NCBI RefSeq assembly: GCF_024172185.1
Contig: NZ_JAMZEC010000001.1
Span: forward strand, 1,488,001-1,552,000
DNA length: 64,000 bases
Source: Nonomuraea roseoviolacea subsp. carminata
GTDB lineage: Bacteria > Actinomycetota > Actinomycetes > Streptosporangiales > Streptosporangiaceae
Direction: 5' to 3'
Every line of letters starts with the position of its first letter. Within the stretch, counting starts at the first letter, position 1. The notes beneath the pieces were generated by a model. It saw only the letters and a program-made list of their open reading frames with translations. It made no database searches and had not been told where the DNA came from. Both the position numbers and the translations under genes were made by a program. This document shows, in pieces, positions 46,183-54,724 of the stretch.

Positions 46183-46821
46183 CTACGAACGTCGGGTGCG
46201 CAGCTTCTGGCGGTTGCCGCAGCGGCTCATCGAGCACCAGCGGCGGGCGCCCGGGCGCGAGGTGTCGAGGAAGATCAGGTGGCAGTTGACCCCCGCGCAC
46301 ATGCGCACCCGCCCGGCCCGCGGGCCGCTGAACAGGTCGATCGCGTCCCGGGCCACGGCCGACAGGAACTGCGAGCCCGTTACCGGGTACGCCCAGCCGC
46401 GTTCCCGGCCCGCCCCGATCACCGGCACGGGCGGCGGCGCGGAGGCGGCGGCGTTCAGCACGCGCAGGTCGTCCTCGGTTCCCCCGGCCGCATCCCGGCC
46501 GAGGGCCCGGTCCGCGGGCGGGTCCTCGATCGGGGCCGGGACCCCCGGGACGCCCTCGGCCCCGGCGGAGCGCACGGCCAGCCGCCAGATCGCGGCCCGC
46601 AGCCGCCGGGCCGCCGTCAGGTCGCCCGGCCCCACGGTGACCGGCCCCTCGATCCCGAGCCGCGTCAGGGGCGCCCACGCCGCCAGGTCGGCGGGCTCGC
46701 GCAGCAGCTCCCACGGCTCCACGGCCCCGCTGAGCAGGAACTCCAGGCACAGCGTGCCCGCGTCGAACCTGAACCGCTGCCCGTCCCCGCCCGTCAGCAG
46801 CATCCCGCTTGCGTCTTCCAC
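46183..46821 (-). CDS. CGNR zinc-finger protein (probable regulator)
   Basis: 212 residues. An N-terminal ABATE-type domain (RFRFDAGTLCLEFL) is followed by the C-terminal CGNR zinc finger: CAGVNCHLIFLD, WCSMSRCGNRQK, with four Cys to bind zinc and a basic tail. Such proteins are thought to bind DNA. GTG 46821 is preceded on its strand by TACAGT six bases away, a -10 box that would give a leaderless mRNA; ATG 46803 is the alternative. Divergent from a SnoaL-like gene, with an inverted repeat between, so control of that gene and itself is likely. Confidence 0.83.
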   Translation of the reverse strand: MEDASGMLLTGGDGQRFRFDAGTLCLEFLLSGAVEPWELLREPADLAAWAPLTRLGIEGPVTVGPGDLTAARRLRAAIWRLAVRSAGAEGVPGVPAPIEDPPADRALGRDAAGGTEDDLRVLNAAASAPPPVPVIGAGRERGWAYPVTGSQFLSAVARDAIDLFSGPRAGRVRMCAGVNCHLIFLDTSRPGARRWCSMSRCGNRQKLRTRRS

Positions 46822-46838
46822 CCGGACACTGTAACACT

Positions 46839-46861
46839 TGACACCACTTAAACCGGTGTCA
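46839..46861. promoter_or_regulatory. Inverted repeat between CGNR and SnoaL-like genes
   Basis: TGACACC (46839-46845) and GGTGTCA (46855-46861), perfect 7-bp arms with a 9-bp AT-rich centre. The left arm includes part of TTGACA (46838-46843), a perfect -35 hexamer for the plus-strand gene. An adjacent related half-site GACACTGTAACAC lies at 46825-46837. Confidence 0.6.
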
Positions 46862-46876
46862 CCCGAAGGAGATCCC

Positions 46877-47248
46877 ATGGACGAGCTGATCGCGCTGACG
46901 GAGAAGGCGTGGGAGGCCAACCGGAACGGCGACGCCGCCTTCTACGACCGCTTCCTCACCGACGACGTCTTCAGCGTCTCCCCCTGGGGCGTGGTGACCG
47001 ACCGCGCCGCCATCCTCAAGGGCTTCGCCGAGAACCAGAACCCGTACACGCGGACCGACCAGTCCGACCACAAGGTGGTCATGCTGACCGAGGACAGTGC
47101 GATCCACACCAGCACCGTCGAGATCGACATGCTCGTGGGCGGCACCACCGAGCGGACCATGCGCGTCTACGCGACGACCTCCCTGGTGCGCCGGGACGGC
47201 GAGTGGAAGGCCGCCCACTTCCAGATCACCCCCGCCCCCGAGCGTTGA
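46877..47248 (+). CDS. SnoaL-like/NTF2-fold small protein
   Basis: 123 residues with the cone-shaped NTF2-like fold pattern: an N-terminal helix MDELIALTEKAWEANRNGDAAFYDRFL, a beta pair around DVFSVSPWGVVTDRAAIL, and the ending GEWKAAHFQITP. The family includes polyketide cyclases, small hydrolases and many proteins without known activity; no catalytic His/Asp pair is certain here. AAGGAG precedes the ATG at 46877. It is paired with the divergent CGNR regulator. Confidence 0.82.
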   Translation: MDELIALTEKAWEANRNGDAAFYDRFLTDDVFSVSPWGVVTDRAAILKGFAENQNPYTRTDQSDHKVVMLTEDSAIHTSTVEIDMLVGGTTERTMRVYATTSLVRRDGEWKAAHFQITPAPER

Positions 47249-47371
47249 CCGGCCCTCCGTCGCGATCGCACGCGCCCGAGCGCTGAGCCGGCCCGCCGCG
47301 ATCGCCCGCGCGCGAGCGCTGAGCCGGCCCGCCGCGATCGCCCGCGCGCGAGCGCTCAGGCGCCCGCGTTC
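47224..47371. repeat. 36-bp tandem repeats between converging genes
   Basis: Units begin at 47264, 47300 and 47336 with the frame GATCGCCCGCGCGCGAGCGC plus a linking GAGCCGGCCCGCCGC; a decayed unit precedes them from about 47224. The array covers the end of the SnoaL-like gene, the whole gap and the end of the hydrolase gene, so both C-termini have been shaped by it. Confidence 0.8.
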
Positions 47372-48186
47372 GCGCGCTCGGCCGCCCAGAAGACCCGCAG
47401 GTGGGGCACCAGCTCGGCGGCCCGCTCCTCGGGGAAGAACAGCCGCCCGCCCTCGATCTCCACGACCTTCCTGACCCCGGGGATCGTGTCGCGCAGCCAT
47501 CGCGCCCACCGCGTCTCGAAGAACACGTCGCCCGTGCCCCACACCACGAGCGCGGGCACGGTCAGCAGGGTGAGCGCCGGCTCGATGGCGATCATGTCCT
47601 TGGCGTCGATCGAGGTCAGCAGCCGTTCGAACGCCTCGCCGCCGCCCGGCTTGCCGAGGATGGGCCGCAGGTACGCATCGACGACCGCCGCCGGGTCGTC
47701 GACGCGCTCGTAGCTCTGGCCGTACGCGGTGGCCGACAGCAGCTCCGGCCGTTCGAGCACGGCCCCCATGAGCCCGGCCAGCTCCCCGCGCTCGGCCAGC
47801 TCGACCGTCGGCCGGAACGCCGGGGGCGGCGTGTCGTCGTGCACGTCGCAGTTGGTCAGCGTGAGCGTGCGCACCCGGGCGGGGTGGCGGACGGCGAGCT
47901 GCTGGGCGACGGCGCCGCCCGTGTCGTTGGCGACCAGGTCGACCGGGCCGAGCCCCAGCTCGGCGCAGAACTCCTCGATCGCGTCCGCGAGGGCCGGCAA
48001 CGACAGGTCCTCGCGCGGATCGCTGCCGCCGTGCACGGGCAGGTCGGGGGCGACGCAGCGGCGCTCGCCGCGCAGCTCGGCGACGACGTGCCGCCACAGG
48101 TGCGAGCTGGTGCCCACCCCGTGCAGGAACAGCGCCACGGGCCCTTCGCCCTCGTCCACGTACGTCAGCCCGGCGACCTTGGCCAT
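47356..48186 (-). CDS. Alpha/beta hydrolase, haloalkane-dehalogenase-like, lacking the usual His
   Basis: 276 residues. The oxyanion motif LHGVGTS is at about 21-27, and the nucleophile elbow reads VANDTGG with Asp (88) as nucleophile, as in haloalkane dehalogenases and epoxide hydrolases. A cap of helices is followed by VWGTGDVFFETRW with the acid. The place where catalytic His is expected reads EGGRLFFPEE, with Arg near 248. So the protein may be inactive, or use another residue. ATG 48186 follows GGAGG. Divergent from a TetR gene across two operator-like palindromes. Confidence 0.85.
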   Translation of the reverse strand: MAKVAGLTYVDEGEGPVALFLHGVGTSSHLWRHVVAELRGERRCVAPDLPVHGGSDPREDLSLPALADAIEEFCAELGLGPVDLVANDTGGAVAQQLAVRHPARVRTLTLTNCDVHDDTPPPAFRPTVELAERGELAGLMGAVLERPELLSATAYGQSYERVDDPAAVVDAYLRPILGKPGGGEAFERLLTSIDAKDMIAIEPALTLLTVPALVVWGTGDVFFETRWARWLRDTIPGVRKVVEIEGGRLFFPEERAAELVPHLRVFWAAERANAGA

Positions 48187-48225
48187 GGCGTCCTCCACTC
48201 CCCCGGGCTCTCGGAACCCGCGAAA

Positions 48226-48268
48226 CAGACCGACTGTCGGTCTGGAAACTAACCGACCGAGAGTCGGT
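48226..48268. promoter_or_regulatory. Two related palindromes between hydrolase and TetR genes
   Basis: CAGACCGAC, one base, GTCGGTCTG (48226-48244) is a perfect 9-bp-arm palindrome. Seven bases later ACCGAC, five bases, GTCGGT (48252-48268) repeats the inner half-sites. Both lie in the 99-bp divergent gap and share ACCGAC/GTCGGT, which fits a TetR-family repressor binding cooperatively. Confidence 0.8.
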
Positions 48269-48285
48269 ATGTCTAGAGTGGGGAC

Positions 48286-48858
48286 ATGAGTCTCAGGGCA
48301 GAGCGCGGCGCCGCCACGCGCGAGAAGGTGGTCGCCATCGCCCGCCGCCTGTTCGCCGAGCACGGCTACGAGGGCACCTCGATCGAGGCCGTGCTGCACG
48401 AGTCGGGCCTGAGCCGGGGCGCGCTCTACCACCACTACGCGGGCAAGGACGCGCTGTTCGAGGCGGTGCTGGAGGCCGTGGAGGCGGAGGTGGGCCGGGC
48501 GATCCGCGCCTCGGTGCGGGGCGTCGAGGACCCCCGCCGGGCCCTGGTGACGGGCTGCCTGGAGTGGATGCGGCTGGCGGGCGACCCGGTGGTGCGCCGC
48601 ATCGTGCTGATCGACGCGCCCTCGGTGCTCGGCTGGGAGCGCTGGCGGGCCATGGAGGAGAAGTACGCGTTCGGCATGCTGAAGGCGGCGTTGCAGGCGG
48701 CGAAGGCGGTGCCGGAGGAGTTCGCCGACCTGCACGCGCACATGCTGCTGGCCGCCATCAACGAGAGCGCGCTGCTGGTGGCGCGCGGCGGCGGCCCCGA
48801 GGCGGCCGAGGCCGCCCTGGAGGACTTCCTCCGCCGCGTCCTCGGCCCCACGCCCTGA
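48286..48858 (+). CDS. TetR-family regulator
   Basis: 190 residues. Helix-turn-helix at about 13-50 (VAIARRLFAEHGYEG, IEAVLHESGLSRGALYHHYAGK) with a compact helical ligand domain. It probably represses the divergent hydrolase gene and itself through the palindromes at 48226-48268. ATG at 48286. The ligand is unknown. A tandem repeat array begins 13 bp after its stop. Confidence 0.88.
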   Translation: MSLRAERGAATREKVVAIARRLFAEHGYEGTSIEAVLHESGLSRGALYHHYAGKDALFEAVLEAVEAEVGRAIRASVRGVEDPRRALVTGCLEWMRLAGDPVVRRIVLIDAPSVLGWERWRAMEEKYAFGMLKAALQAAKAVPEEFADLHAHMLLAAINESALLVARGGGPEAAEAALEDFLRRVLGPTP

Positions 48859-48870
48859 GGGCGAGCCCGC

Positions 48871-49014
48871 GGACACGCCCGAGAACAGGCGCACGGACAC
48901 GCCCGAGAACAGGCGCACGGGCACGCGCGAGAACAGACTCACTGACACGGGCGAGAACACCCTCACGGGCACGCGCGAGAACACCCTCACGGACAGGCCC
49001 GGGAACGGGCCTCA
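48871..49014. repeat. Six 24-bp tandem repeats between TetR and sigma factor genes
   Basis: Units start at 48871, 48895, 48919, 48943, 48967 and 48991. Typical unit: GGACACGCCCGAGAACAGGC plus GCAC; later units vary at several places. The array fills nearly the whole gap between two converging genes. Confidence 0.85.
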
Positions 49015-49052
49015 GGACAGGACCGCGAGAGGGCCGAGGAGGCGGCGGCGGG

Positions 49053-49994
49053 TCAGGCGGCGGCGGTGGCCATGCGGCGCAGCCGCGCCAGCGCGTCGCG
49101 CTCGATGCGGCGGGCGCGGTCGCGGCCGATACCGTAGCGCTCGCCCACCTCGGTCAGCGTGTGCTCGCGCCCGTCGACCAGCCCGTAGCGCCAGCGCAGC
49201 ATGTCGCGCGTGTCGCCCTCCAGGCCGGTCAGCCACTCGTCGAGCCGCTCGCGCTCCAGGATGTCGATGGCCTGCTGCTCCGGGTCGGCCCAGGTCTCGT
49301 CGGCGATCATGTCGCCCAGCTCGGTCTCGTCCTCGTCACCCACGCCGAGCTGGAGCGACACCGGGTCGGAGGCCCAGCGGCGCAGCTCGCGCACCCGCTC
49401 GATCGGCAGCTCCAGGATCTCGGCGAGGTCGTCGTCGGTCGGCTCGACGTCGAACTCGGCCAGCATGTCGCGCCGCACCCGCATCAGCCGGGTCATCTGC
49501 TCGCCGGCGTGCGTGGGCAGCCGCACCGGCCGCGCCTGCTCGTGGATGGCCCGCCCTACCGACTGCCGGATCCACCACGTGGCGTACGTCGAGAACTTGT
49601 AGCCCCGCTTGTAGTCGAACTTCTCCACCGCCCGGACCAACCCCAGGTTGCCCTCCTGGACCAGGTCGATCAGCGGCATGCCCCGCCCCGAGTACTTCCG
49701 GGCCACCGCGACGACCAGCCGCAGGTTGGCCTGGATGAACTCGTCCTTCGCCCGCCGGCCGGACACCGCCAGGCGCTCCAGCTCCTCGTCGCCCGCGTCC
49801 CCGATCCGCGGCTCCGAGCCTCCGCTGTCGAGCAGCTGCTCGGCGAAGAGGCCCGCCTCGATGCGCTTGGCGAGCTCGACCTCCTCCTCCGCCGTGAGCA
49901 GCGGGACCCGGCCGATCTCGGCCAGATAGGTCCCCAGCAGATCGCGCTCGGCGACGTGCTGCTCCTGCGTGCGACTCCCCGTAGGCCTTGCCAT
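49053..49994 (-). CDS. Sigma-70 family factor, principal-like (group 2)
   Basis: 313 residues. Region 1.2 (DLLGTYLAEIGRVPLLTAEEEVELAKRIE) is followed by region 2 (NLRLVVAVARKYSGRGMPLIDLVQEGNLGLVRAVEKFDY; FSTYATWWIRQSV for -10 recognition), region 3, and region 4 with helix-turn-helix LTEVGERYGIGRDRARRIERDALARL. There is no long N-terminal region 1.1, so it is a group 2 (HrdC/D-like) non-essential factor rather than the housekeeping sigma. I chose the ATG at 49994 (GAGG upstream). It lies next to, and is read in the same direction as, the hut operon, 66 bp beyond hutI. Confidence 0.9.
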   Translation of the reverse strand: MARPTGSRTQEQHVAERDLLGTYLAEIGRVPLLTAEEEVELAKRIEAGLFAEQLLDSGGSEPRIGDAGDEELERLAVSGRRAKDEFIQANLRLVVAVARKYSGRGMPLIDLVQEGNLGLVRAVEKFDYKRGYKFSTYATWWIRQSVGRAIHEQARPVRLPTHAGEQMTRLMRVRRDMLAEFDVEPTDDDLAEILELPIERVRELRRWASDPVSLQLGVGDEDETELGDMIADETWADPEQQAIDILERERLDEWLTGLEGDTRDMLRWRYGLVDGREHTLTEVGERYGIGRDRARRIERDALARLRRMATAAA

Positions 49995-50060
49995 CCCCAG
50001 GCACCTCGTTCCGCAGCTGCGTGTATAACCCGGCAACGTCCGGCGAGATGCAAAGATTCC

Positions 50061-51245
50061 CTAAAGGGGTACGACCAGCGGACGGTTCTGGACGTCCTCC
50101 TCAAGGAGGAGACCGGCCTGGAAGACCTGGTGAACGAGGGGGACGCCGGGCCGGTAGGCGAGGTGTACGTACGAGGGCGCGTCGAGGACCACGAGATCGG
50201 CGCGGGCCCCCGGACGCAGCCAGCCTACGTCCGTGCGGCGCAGCGCGCGCGCCCCGCCGTACGTGGCCGCCCGCACCGCCTCCAGCGGCGTCATCCCCAT
50301 CTCCCGCACGGCCAGCGCGACGCAGAACGGCATGGAGGAGGTGAACGACGAGCCGGGGTTGCAGTCGGTGGCCAGGGCGACGGTCACGCCGGCGTCGATG
50401 AGCCGCCGCGCGTCGGGGTACGGCGAGCGGGTGGAGAACTCCGCCCCGGGCAGGAGCGTCGCCACCGTGCTGGAGGAGGCGAGCGCGTCCACGTCGGCGG
50501 CGGTCAGGTGGGTGCAGTGGTCGGCCGAGGCCGCCCCCAGCTCGCAGGCGATCAGCACGCCGGGGCCGGGGCCGAGCTGGGCGGCGTGCACCCGTGGCTG
50601 GAGCCCGGCGGCGATCCCGGCCCGCAGGATCTCCCGCGTCTGGTCGCCGTCGAAGGCCCCCCGCTCGCAGAAGACGTCCACCCACTTCGCGTACGGCGCG
50701 CAGGCCGCCAGCATCTCCCCCGTGACCAGCCGCACGTAGTCGTCGGCCGACGTGCCGGAGGGCACCACGTGCGCCCCGAGGAACGTCGTCTCGTCGGTCA
50801 GCCCGGTGGCGATCTCCAGCGAGCGCCGCTCGTCCTCGACGCTCAGGCCGTAGCCGCTCTTGATCTCGACCGTGGTGGTGCCCTGGGCGAGCATCTCGGC
50901 CACCAGGGCGGCGGCGTGGGTGGCCAGCTCGGCGTCGCCGGCCCGCCGGGTGGCCTCGACCGTGGACCTGATGCCGCCCGCGGAGTACGGGCGGCCGGAC
51001 ATGCGGGCCTCGAACTCGGCGGTCCGGTCGCCGGCGAAGACGAGGTGCGCGTGGCTGTCCACGAACCCCGGCACGACGCACCGGCCCCCGGCGTCCACAC
51101 GCCGGTCGGCCTGGGGCGCCTCGGCCGCGGGCCCCACCCAGGCGACGCGGCCGTCCTCGGCGACGAGCGCCGCGTTCCGGATCTCCTCGCGCTCCGGGTC
51201 GGCCGTGTAGAGCAGCCCGATCCCGTCGATCAGCGTCGCCGTCAT
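50061..51245 (-). CDS. hutI: Imidazolonepropionase
   Basis: 394 residues. The third step of histidine breakdown: hydrolysis of 4-imidazolone-5-propionate to N-formimino-glutamate. The amidohydrolase motif [14 protein letters not shown] (H near 66 and 68) binds the metal. EIKSGYGL and HVVPSGT follow. [13 protein letters not shown] and [11 protein letters not shown] supply the other ligands. Last gene of the leftward operon behind an M20 hydrolase and hutF; 28 bp after hutF. Confidence 0.94.
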   Translation of the reverse strand: MTATLIDGIGLLYTADPEREEIRNAALVAEDGRVAWVGPAAEAPQADRRVDAGGRCVVPGFVDSHAHLVFAGDRTAEFEARMSGRPYSAGGIRSTVEATRRAGDAELATHAAALVAEMLAQGTTTVEIKSGYGLSVEDERRSLEIATGLTDETTFLGAHVVPSGTSADDYVRLVTGEMLAACAPYAKWVDVFCERGAFDGDQTREILRAGIAAGLQPRVHAAQLGPGPGVLIACELGAASADHCTHLTAADVDALASSSTVATLLPGAEFSTRSPYPDARRLIDAGVTVALATDCNPGSSFTSSMPFCVALAVREMGMTPLEAVRAATYGGARALRRTDVGWLRPGARADLVVLDAPSYVHLAYRPGVPLVHQVFQAGLLLEEDVQNRPLVVPL

Positions 51246-51273
51246 GGCGTCCCTCTCCTCACGTTCCCATCCG

Positions 51274-52599
51274 TCATCGCAGTCGTCCGATCGCCTCGGC
51301 CAGCATGGCGCCGACGTCGCCCAGGACGTGCCGGCCGTCGCTCACCACGCGGCGGCCCCCCGAGATCACCGAGTGGACGTCGGCCGCCGTCGCCGCGTAC
51401 ACCACCCCCTCAGGCGTCGCCCCCGCGCCCGCCGTGCGGACCGTGTCGAGGCGCACCGACACCAGGTCGGCCCACGCGCCCGGGACCAGCATGCCCGCGT
51501 CCGGGAACCCGAGCGAGGTGTGGCCCGCGGCCGTGGCGGCGGTCAGCAGCTCGGCGGCCCGCCAGTGGCCGCGCCGGTGGCTGGCCAGCCGCTCGTCCAG
51601 CTCGACGCCCCGCGCCTCCTCGAACAGGTCGATCACGGCGTGGCTGTCGGAGCCGAGCGTGATCGGGGCGCCCCGCTCGAACAGGGCACGGGCGGGGCCG
51701 ATGCCGTCGGCGAGGTCGCGCTCGGTGGTGGGGCACATGCAGACGTGGGTGCCGGAACGGCCGAGCAGCTCGACGTCCACCTCGGTCAGGTGGGTGGCGT
51801 GGACGGCGGTGGAGCGGGGGCCGAGCGCGCCGTGCTCGTGCAGGATCCGCACGGGGGTGGCGGCGTACATCTCGACGCACGCCGTGTTCTCGGCGACCTG
51901 CTCGGAGACGTGGGCGTGCAGCGGCGCGGCGTGCCGGTGGGAGAACTCGGCCACCACGGGCACGTGCTCCGGCGGCACCGCGCGCACCGAGTGGACGGCC
52001 GCCCCGATCTCCACGTCGGGCCGCCCCTCGTAGGCGGCGGCCAGGGCCTCCGCCCGGACCGCCCACCGCTCGGAGTCGCCGTCGCCGAAGCGGATCTGCG
52101 CGCCCGCCAGCGGTTCGCCGAAGCCGCCCGTCAGGTAGCAGGCGTCGAGCAGCGCGATCCGCAGCCCCGCCTCGCGGGCCGCCTCGACCAGTGCGTGGCC
52201 CATGACGTTGGGGTCGTCGTACGGCCGCCCGTCCGGCCCGTGGTGCAGGTAGTGGAACTCGCCGACGCAGGTGATCCCGGCCAGGGCCATCTCGGCGTAG
52301 ACGGCGCGGGCCAGCGCGAGGTAGCCGTCGGGGTCGAGGCGGGCCGCGACCCCGTACATCTGCTCGCGCCAGGTCCAGAAGTCGCCCCGGCCCGTCTGGG
52401 TGACGCCGCGCAGCGCCCGGTGGAAGGCGTGCGAGTGAGCGTTGGCCAGGCCCGGGACGGTGAGCCCGGGAAGCCGTTCGGCCCCCGCGGGCTCGCCACG
52501 GGTCACCCGGGCGATCCGCTCGCCGTCGATCTCCACGAGCACGCCGTCGGCGACTCCCTCGGGCAGCCAGGCGTGCTCGCACCAGTACGTCAGCGGCAC
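51274..52599 (-). CDS. hutF: Formimidoylglutamate deiminase
   Basis: 441 residues. Converts N-formimino-L-glutamate to N-formyl-L-glutamate and ammonia, the branch of histidine breakdown used by many actinomycetes and pseudomonads. Metal motif [16 protein letters not shown], then [10 protein letters not shown] and GEFHYLHH typical of Hut[10 protein letters not shown], and [16 protein letters not shown] 52599 with GGAGG four bases upstream; it starts 10 bp inside the end of the M20 gene. Confidence 0.93.
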   Translation of the reverse strand: MPLTYWCEHAWLPEGVADGVLVEIDGERIARVTRGEPAGAERLPGLTVPGLANAHSHAFHRALRGVTQTGRGDFWTWREQMYGVAARLDPDGYLALARAVYAEMALAGITCVGEFHYLHHGPDGRPYDDPNVMGHALVEAAREAGLRIALLDACYLTGGFGEPLAGAQIRFGDGDSERWAVRAEALAAAYEGRPDVEIGAAVHSVRAVPPEHVPVVAEFSHRHAAPLHAHVSEQVAENTACVEMYAATPVRILHEHGALGPRSTAVHATHLTEVDVELLGRSGTHVCMCPTTERDLADGIGPARALFERGAPITLGSDSHAVIDLFEEARGVELDERLASHRRGHWRAAELLTAATAAGHTSLGFPDAGMLVPGAWADLVSVRLDTVRTAGAGATPEGVVYAATAADVHSVISGGRRVVSDGRHVLGDVGAMLAEAIGRLR

Positions 52600-53894
52600 A
52601 GGTCCTCCAGGACGCTCGCGAGCGCGGTCACCCCGGCCGCGCAGTCGGCGGGGTCGGCGTGCTCCTCGGGCGAGTGGGACACACCTGTGGGATTGCGGAC
52701 GAACAGCATCGCGGTGGGCACGCCGGCCGCCGCGAGGATCCCGGCGTCGTGCCCGGCCCCGGTCGGGAGCACCGGCACGGGCGCCCCCTCGGCCCGCGCG
52801 ATGCCGCGGGTCTCTCCGGGTGTGCCTTCGGCCCGCGCGAGGCCGCGGGTCTCTCCGGGTGTGCCTTCGGTCCCCGCGAGGCCGGGGTCCTCTCCGTACG
52901 CCCCCTCCGGGTCGTCGAGGGCGCGGCCGGCGACGGCGGCCAGGTGGTCGCGCAGCCCCGCCTCGAAGTCCACGACCGGGGTCCACGACTCCTCCGCCGC
53001 CTCCACCCCGGCGCCTTCCGCGAGCTCGGCCACCAGCGCCCGCACCTCCGCCTCGGCGGGCCCGCGGGCGTCGAGCCAGGCCGACACCAGGCCGGGCACG
53101 GCGTTGGTGTTGCCCGGCGAGATCCGGGCCCGGCCCACGGTCGCGACCACGCCGTGCCGGACCGCCGCCTCGCGGGCCGCGAGCACCATGCGGGCGAACG
53201 GCAGCATCGGGTCGTCGCGGTCCTCCAGCCGGGTGGTGCCCGCGTGGTCGGCCCGGCCGCGGAAGTCGAAGCGCCAGCGGCCGTGCGGCCAGATCGCGCT
53301 GGCGACGCCGACCGGGCTGCCCGTGGCGGCCAGCCCGCGGCCCTGCTCGACGTGGAGCTCCACGAACGTGCCGACCATGGCCAGCGTCTCGTCGTCCTTG
53401 CCCAGGTCGCCCGGCCGGCGGCCGGCCCGGGTGAGGACGTCGGCGAGCGTGTCGCCGGCGTCGTCGGTCAGCCCGAGCGCCCGGTCGGGGGCGAGCGCAC
53501 CGGTCAGCAGCCGCGACCCGACGCACGGCACGCCGAACCGGGCGCCCTCCTCGTCGGTGAAGCAGGCCACGCCCAGCGGCCTGGCGGGCCGCACGCCGCG
53601 CCGCCGCAGCAGGTCGAGGGCCGCGAACGCGGACACCACGCCGAGCGGCCCGTCGAAGGCGCCGCCCTGCCGCACGGAGTCGAGGTGGCTGCCCGTGACG
53701 ACCCCCGGCTCGCGCGACGGGTCGCCCCACCACGCCCACAGGTTGCCGTTGCGGTCCTCGCGCAGGTCGAGCCCGAGCCGATCGGCCTCGCCCCTGAACC
53801 ACTCGCGCAGTTCGAGGTCGGCGGCCGACCAGGCGTCCCTGACGTAACCGTTGGTGGAGGGGTCGTGTCCGATGCGCGCGAGGTCGTCAAGCAT
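52590..53894 (-). CDS. M20-family amidohydrolase (allantoate amidohydrolase-like), candidate HutG substitute
   Basis: 434 residues, a di-metal M20 peptidase of the allantoate/N-carbamoyl amino acid hydrolase branch: GSHLDSVRQGGAFDG, ACFTDEEGARFG, ELHVEQGRGL, RGRADHAGTTR, and TGAGHDAG. It opens the hutF-hutI operon but no classical HutG (formylglutamate deformylase) is seen, so it may remove the formyl group. Near residue 340-375 two 13-residue repeats (unit EGTPGETRGLARA; 39 bp at 52801 and 52840) are inserted before TGAGHDAG. Start ATG 53894 follows TACAGT by six bases, suggesting leaderless mRNA. Confidence 0.85.
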   Translation of the reverse strand: MLDDLARIGHDPSTNGYVRDAWSAADLELREWFRGEADRLGLDLREDRNGNLWAWWGDPSREPGVVTGSHLDSVRQGGAFDGPLGVVSAFAALDLLRRRGVRPARPLGVACFTDEEGARFGVPCVGSRLLTGALAPDRALGLTDDAGDTLADVLTRAGRRPGDLGKDDETLAMVGTFVELHVEQGRGLAATGSPVGVASAIWPHGRWRFDFRGRADHAGTTRLEDRDDPMLPFARMVLAAREAAVRHGVVATVGRARISPGNTNAVPGLVSAWLDARGPAEAEVRALVAELAEGAGVEAAEESWTPVVDFEAGLRDHLAAVAGRALDDPEGAYGEDPGLAGTEGTPGETRGLARAEGTPGETRGIARAEGAPVPVLPTGAGHDAGILAAAGVPTAMLFVRNPTGVSHSPEEHADPADCAAGVTALASVLEDLCR

Positions 53895-53907
53895 GGTGCC
53901 ACTGTAG

Positions 53908-53923
53908 TGAATGAAGCCATTCA
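53908..53923. promoter_or_regulatory. hut operator, copy 1
   Basis: TGAATGAAGCCATTCA: 6-bp arms TGAATG/CATTCA and a 4-bp centre. It lies immediately upstream of the presumed -10 (TACAGT, 53906-53901 on the minus strand) of the M20-hutF-hutI operon. Fifteen of its sixteen bases are the same as the element before hutU at 57320. Confidence 0.8.
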
Positions 53924-53952
53924 GTGGGGCGGCGGGTGATCGGACGGCGCGA

Positions 53953-54639
53953 TCAGTTGACCGGGCCCCCGCTGGGACGCAGGGTGATCTCGGTGAGGTG
54001 GGCGTCGGGGCCGGCGTTGACGGCGGCCAGCACGGCGCGGGCGACGGTGTCGGCGCGCAGGTAGCGGTCCGGCTCGTACGCGCCGCCCTCCTGCTCGCGC
54101 ACGCCGCGCTGCATGTCGGTGTCGACGCGGCCCGGGTAGACGGTCGTCACCCGCAGCTCCGGCTCCTCCAGGCGCAGCGCGTCGGCGAAGGCCCGCAGGG
54201 CGAACTTGCTGGCCGCGTACGCCCCCCAGTTGGGGTTGGCGCGCTGCCCCGCGCCCGAGTTGACGCAGACCACGTGCCCGCGGGCGGCGCGCAACGCGGG
54301 CAGCAGCAGGCGGGTCAGCTCGGCCACGGCCACGACGTTGATCTCCATCGTGCGCCGCCAGGTGTCGGCGGTCAGCTCCGCGACGTGCCCGAGCAGGGCG
54401 ACGCCGGCGCTGTGGACGAGCAGGTCGAGCCGCTCCACGCCGGCGACGTCGGCGGGGCCGACCTCGGTCAGCTCGACGGGCCACGGCCGGGCGTCGGGCA
54501 GCTCGCCGGCCAGCTTGCCGAGGGCCTCGGTGTCGCGGCCGCCGAGCAGGACGTGGTGCGTGGGCGCCAGCGCCCGGGCGACGGCCTCGCCCACTCCCCG
54601 GGAGGCGCCGGTGACCAGCGCCGTCGGTCGTTCGGTCAT
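53953..54639 (-). CDS. Short-chain dehydrogenase/reductase
   Basis: 228 residues of the classical SDR fold: TALVTGASRGVGEAVA at the start (cofactor glycine motif), NSGAGQ with the catalytic Ser region and YAASK (Tyr-x-x-x-Lys) for catalysis. The substrate is unknown. ATG 54639; upstream TAAACT seven bases before the ATG would give an almost leaderless transcript, but the longer open frame upstream is not excluded. It sits between the hut operon and the RpiR regulator, so co-regulation is possible. Confidence 0.85.
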   Translation of the reverse strand: MTERPTALVTGASRGVGEAVARALAPTHHVLLGGRDTEALGKLAGELPDARPWPVELTEVGPADVAGVERLDLLVHSAGVALLGHVAELTADTWRRTMEINVVAVAELTRLLLPALRAARGHVVCVNSGAGQRANPNWGAYAASKFALRAFADALRLEEPELRVTTVYPGRVDTDMQRGVREQEGGAYEPDRYLRADTVARAVLAAVNAGPDAHLTEITLRPSGGPVN

Positions 54640-54724
54640 GCGCAGCAGTTTACGACCTTGGTTCGAACACACCCTCGGCACGTCGCGCGACAAGCACTCG
54701 CCTGCCGGGGAGCCGTCCTCCCGG

